Positions 61,801 through 64,000 of a stretch of DNA of 64,000 bases are shown piece after piece; position 1 is the stretch's first letter; every line of letters begins with the position of its first letter. The notes under the pieces are model-generated. The model was not told the DNA's origin. It saw only the letters and a list, made by a program, of their open reading frames with translations, and did no database searches. This stretch comes from Trachythela sp. YZ-2020 (Eukaryota > Cnidaria > Anthozoa > Malacalcyonacea > Clavulariidae). The position numbers and the translations under genes were made by a program. Where the stretch lies: positions 310,001 to 374,000 of the forward strand of contig JADLSH010000390.1 in the NCBI GenBank assembly GCA_016169945.1. Reading direction: 5' to 3'.

Positions 61801-63679
61801 ATAACTAACTTAAGAAAACATTTCTTTTGGCACCGAATTAGTATTCGCCACATGTTTCACATGTAAAAGAAAGGTAAACATTGTGAATATAATTACTATA
61901 AATGTATATCATTTTGTATCAATTAACAAGGGTTAATTATTAATACAATTATATACCAAATATTTCAAGTGTAAAAGAGTATGTAGTTAGTAATAATACG
62001 TATATTAGTAATAATACGTGGTAAGTGGTTGATTTATTATTATTGCAAAATATGAGTTAAGACTCTTGCCAAATCTATCTTGATTAGGAAGGAATAATTT
62101 ACACTTAATGGATAAGATGATATGGAGGTCTCGTCCTTTTAAGTTTATATGAGTTATGTTAATTCGAAATTTATTCAGAACCTCTATACCTGAAATCCAT
62201 TGTTAAAAAAGAAACAATTGCCTGCTCTGACTAGTTTATATATTTGTTAAGTTTGAAAATTTAATGATGTTTAAAACGATGCACAAAGTTTAGACATCAT
62301 GTTTCAATTAAAAACGTTTAGCCATTTAATAACTTTTCCTTACTACACTTTTAAGATGGTTTATAAATAATGATTACTATCAACAAAAGAGGATCCGTTA
62401 ATTTAACTTGCATCCAATACTTTAAAGGAAGATTTACTTGGAAGAAAAATTAAAATATTTTATTATGATGTTGAGGGTTTCACGGGCGAGCTTCAGTACC
62501 TTTCTCCGTTTATTTTTCACATATTTTCCTTTTTCTCGTGCAACCTTTATGAAACAGATATTTATAAGAATATATTTATTTCCTATATTAATACTACTAC
62601 CTGTCCTTAGTGGTAGTCTATGACTATACGGTGCATTTTATTTATCATTTAGGCGATCTTAGTGCATCGTTTGGTAAATTTATTGATTATACAATAAAAG
62701 CTAATTTAATAGTCCTCTTTGTTTCTTGGGTATTTTCAGACAGTACTGATGTTAACTGTCACTTGAAACTGCATTCATTGGTGCAGTGTGTAAGATGGAG
62801 TGTCTTCGTCTTCGAACAAAAGTTGTTTCCAAGTTCGAAAAGTTAACTTCATTCTCATTTCGATGGCGTGTATCGAAACATTCATTAATTGGAATATTTC
62901 TTCAACAAGACAAAGCAAAGCCCATTTATCAATGTATATGAATCTAATTTAAAACTTGATAGAAGATTATTGTACATCAGTAGATGTAATTGAGCATGAG
63001 TTGCATATGGATTTTTGGTATTTTTATTAGTTGATTGATTAGTGTGCGCGCTACAGTATAAATAATGCCTATATGCAAATGGCGTCCCAATAGACAGCAA
63101 TAACCAAAACTTCGATTAAGGATTAATTGTTGCAAATAGTGCATCACAACAATTATAAAAATACTTCATTTTGACTTTGTCAATTGATACAAACCTCGTA
63201 CTCGTTTTCAAGAGAAACAATTTGCTCTTGAAGGTTTTTTTCAATATCTTCTTTCTCTTTTTCGATTTCATCTATTTTTTCAAATAGTTTCTAAAAAATA
63301 ACAATCTGAATATATAGAATATTTTCCTATATAGTTATAATTATATAATTGAGCACAATAGAATAGAATATATTATAATAGAATACATTAGAATAGAATA
63401 TATTAGAATAGAATAGAATAGAAGAGAAAAGAATAGAATAGAAGAGAAAAGAAGAGAACAGAACACGACACGACACAATAAATTACAGGACAACACAGTA
63501 CAATAAAATACAATACGAAACGATATAATACGATACAAATGGTGTAAAATAATTGCTTTAAACACACTATATACCTTTTTCTGCTTTTCCATATTTGCCA
63601 ACTCAACCAAACGATCATCCAACGACTTTTCAATTTCTAGTTTTTCAGTGACCAGATTTTGAATTCTTTCTTCCAGTTC
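40870..63679 (-). CDS. GCC2: GRIP and coiled-coil domain-containing protein 2 (GCC185) ortholog, 30 exons, 5' end outside window
   Basis: Exons: 63679-63575, 63290-63195, 60370-60296, 59516-59433, 59300-59238, 58295-58188, 57592-55738, 55419-55319, 54264-54163, 53566-53517, 53396-53348, 53227-53057, 52681-52568, 51657-51495, 51026-50926, 50287-50210, 49734-49687, 49569-49438, 49090-49014, 48799-48746, 48358-48236, 45796-45694, 45531-45337, 44988-44944, 44054-43979, 43633-43554, 43204-43131, 41906-41837, 41379-41274, 40937-40870. All phases agree: 4,566 nt, 1,521 residues plus stop. Nearly all is coiled coil. Anchors shared with animal GCC2, from memory of the family, are KMKQVAVKAKKE, RVHSVLKQQK, LLRESEAT, and the GRIP domain NLEYLKNIIMKFL...QLIPVLTAMLKLSDDEK with tail SSWSSYLYRWS. 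GCC185 sits on the trans-Golgi via Arl1/Rab GTPases and tethers endosome-derived vesicles. Human GCC2 is about 1,680 residues, so 100-200 N-terminal residues lie past 64,000. Confidence 0.9.
42128..42897. mobile_element. Large fold-back element in a GCC2 intron
   Basis: The two halves (about 42128-42480 and about 42530-42897) pair over some 350 bp. The termini are ttacaggtaaactacgtcaa and its complement. A 20-21 bp tandem unit (ttctaacaggaactgaggaa) is repeated about four times at 42690-42765 in one arm only. It has no coding content. Confidence 0.75.
43241..43391. mobile_element. Short palindromic MITE, accggttgtataaaa ends
   Basis: Ends cagggaccggttgtataaaa and its complement (ttttatacaaccggcccctg). 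The interior is repeated gttaactac/gtagttaa strings. It lies between GCC2 exons 43633-43554 and 43204-43131. No target duplication seen. Confidence 0.75.
44257..44652. mobile_element. MITE with an internal 155-bp tandem duplication
   Basis: Ends taaaggccggcctccacttg and its complement (caagtggaggccgggcttta). Inside, about 44309-44465 is repeated directly at about 44466-44620 with only a few differences, including the whole tctgtgactcgaaaatgatc segment. It lies in the GCC2 intron between exons 44988-44944 and 44054-43979. Confidence 0.75.
45993..47119. mobile_element. Non-autonomous hAT element with perfect 8-bp target duplication
   Basis: Starts TAGTGCTGGGC and ends GCACAGCACTA. CTTGCTGG occurs directly before (45985-45992) and after (47120-47127). 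The subterminal regions are arrays of ctccggctccgg / ccggagccggag strings, likely transposase-binding repeats. The 1.1-kb interior has no transposase frame. It sits in the long GCC2 intron upstream of exon 45796-45694. Confidence 0.85.
47205..47265 (-). mobile_element. LINE 3' end fragment
   Basis: The reverse of the tail seen at 17315-17390: on the minus strand it reads ttaaggctttctgtcctcct, then cagagtggtaaac. The neighbouring ggaggaaaaccggagtact (about 47338) is another LINE-tail-like string. Confidence 0.5.
47497..47935. repeat. 84-bp minisatellite rich in telomere-like taaccc words
   Basis: About five copies of an 84-bp unit beginning ttaccccaatcctaacccca and containing ctaaccc, ttaccct and attaaccct words. 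Because 84 is a multiple of 3 the array stays open as a repeated ILTLIETLTP frame, which is not a gene. It lies in a GCC2 intron. Confidence 0.9.
48661..48726. repeat. 27-bp tandem repeat
   Basis: About two and a half copies of ggtctagatataacatggtt plus ttaacat, immediately beside GCC2 exon 48799-48746. Confidence 0.75.
51890..52220 (-). pseudogene. Tc1/mariner-type transposase N-terminal fragment
   Basis: Minus-strand frames read the DNA-binding half of a Tc1-like transposase: NRKKGRPRKVDERSVRKLI (the GRPRK-type hook between the two helix-turn-helix units), then TNPNVTVKTLVTQSGL and SSRRTYSRRLNEKGYGF. Frameshifts and stops interrupt it and no DDE/D catalytic part follows. It lies in the GCC2 intron between exons 52681-52568 and 51657-51495. 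Confidence 0.7.
54893..55141 (+). mobile_element. Partial copy of the gagacct/ggtctc MITE
   Basis: Shares taccgttgtaaacag (about 55001), the gacgtctaaaact block and cgtcacgttgccgtc (about 55108) with 30021-30397, ending in a decayed aaggccctt. The other end is diverged or lost. It lies in a GCC2 intron. Confidence 0.65.
55738..57592 (-). CDS. GCC2: GCC2 giant coiled-coil exon
   Basis: This single exon of 1,855 nt encodes about residues 178-796 of the window-encoded part, an unbroken heptad-rich coiled coil apart from an early Ser/Thr/Asp-rich stretch (about VTTDVVDSGTSSEDSKKDE). The acceptor is TAG before 57592. The donor is after 55738 (ATAG/GTAAGA) and leaves one base, completed by the next exon to Glu. 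Every other exon of the gene here is under 200 nt. Confidence 0.9.
57656..57783. repeat. 40-bp tandem repeat, three copies
   Basis: Unit begins ccaaaatagcgccagcctaa; copies start at 57656, 57696 and 57736 with a partial fourth, nearly identical. Located about 60 bp upstream of the giant GCC2 exon's acceptor. Confidence 0.9.
58320..59230. other. GCC2 intron without clear repeats
   Basis: The stretch between exons 59300-59238 and 58295-58188 holds gattggct-type strings and a few copies of accttaaccttaa near 58905-58920, but I cannot define an element or exon. Confidence 0.3.
59791..60150. repeat. 11-bp minisatellite (actatggaaac / actatgggtat)
   Basis: About 32 consecutive 11-mers, each actatggaaac or actatgggta[c/t], in mixed order. 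Because 11 is not a multiple of 3 the same repeat is open in all three forward frames, giving three overlapping spurious ORFs of 116-130 codons. It lies in the GCC2 intron between exons 60370-60296 and 59516-59433. Confidence 0.95.
60400..63180. other. Long GCC2 intron, no exon found
   Basis: About 2.8 kb between exons 63290-63195 and 60370-60296. AT-rich, with many short poly-T and taataatacg-type strings (about 61990-62020). None of the open frames has coiled-coil character or splice borders, and I find no definable element. Confidence 0.35.
63340..63540. repeat. Degenerate pentanucleotide microsatellite (agaat-type)
   Basis: A run of agaat, agaga and acgac-like pentamers, plus strand gaatagaatagaatagaag, drifting into cacgacacgacaca. 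It causes the I/L/S-rich minus ORFs there. Intron of GCC2. Confidence 0.85.
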
Positions 63680-64000
63680 CTTAAAATGTTATTTTACCAA
63701 AAAATGAGAGGCGATGCCAAAAAAATTATCAAAGAACATTAATGAAACAAGTATATTGAACAAAGAATATTTTGGAAATATGACAGTTGGTCAATTATTA
63801 AAGCAAACATTTTGACATCATAAGGTATAGACTTGCTCCAAGTCTGCCTCTCAAATATTTCGAGAAAACCTGGTTTCTATTTGGGAGTGGTACTGTTTAG
63901 TCGTATTCTTTTTATAGTCTAAATTACACTACCGAAACTAACCTAGGTTCGCCCTGGGTTGGGTTTTTGAAGTGTAAATTTACTTAACCAATGTTGAACC
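63680..64000. other. GCC2 intron running off the window
   Basis: Upstream of the first GCC2 exon seen (63679). No further coiled-coil exon is visible before the end, so the N-terminal exons lie beyond 64,000. Confidence 0.5.

Overview
The window is animal nuclear DNA: AT-rich, with coding sequence broken into many short exons by GT-AG introns and dense transposon remnants in introns and between genes. THAP zinc fingers, Crypton (DUF3504-type) tyrosine recombinase pieces, a Penelope-like endonuclease, tRNA-derived SINEs and many TIR/hairpin MITEs suggest an early-branching marine invertebrate. A cnidarian is my best guess, but the sequence does not prove it. Exon coordinates were worked out by hand from splice signals and reading phase.

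Left third (1-22,022, + strand): two isolated THAP-domain exons (724-1011, 6466-6864) are followed by a phase-consistent eight-exon gene (7391-22,022, 497 aa). It joins an N-terminal THAP domain to a basic linker, a coiled coil and a C-terminal globular domain that looks like the RWD-like domain of the fungal monopolin subunit Csm1/Pcs1. Its second intron holds an intact 355-codon Crypton-type tyrosine recombinase ORF (10,203-11,270), which carries an in-phase splice donor before its stop.

Middle (22,023-31,607): no convincing host gene. There are hairpin MITEs next to TTAA, broken first exons of Crypton proteins, and a 2.18-kb TIR transposon (24,841-27,018) carrying a copy of the last exon end and 3' flank of the THAP/Csm1-like gene. 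A Penelope-like endonuclease remnant lies close to a perfect 84-bp palindrome with hammerhead-ribozyme-like cores.

Right half (- strand): a complete six-exon TRAF gene (36,417-31,608, 376 aa; RING, zinc-finger repeats, MATH) and 30 exons of a GCC2/GCC185 golgin ortholog (63,679-40,870, 1,521 codons, C-terminal GRIP domain), whose 5' end lies beyond the window. TRAF belongs to receptor and ubiquitin signalling and GCC2 to Golgi vesicle tethering; nothing shows that the genes act together. The GCC2 introns carry several minisatellites, hAT-type elements with target duplications, large inverted repeats and a Tc1-like fragment.
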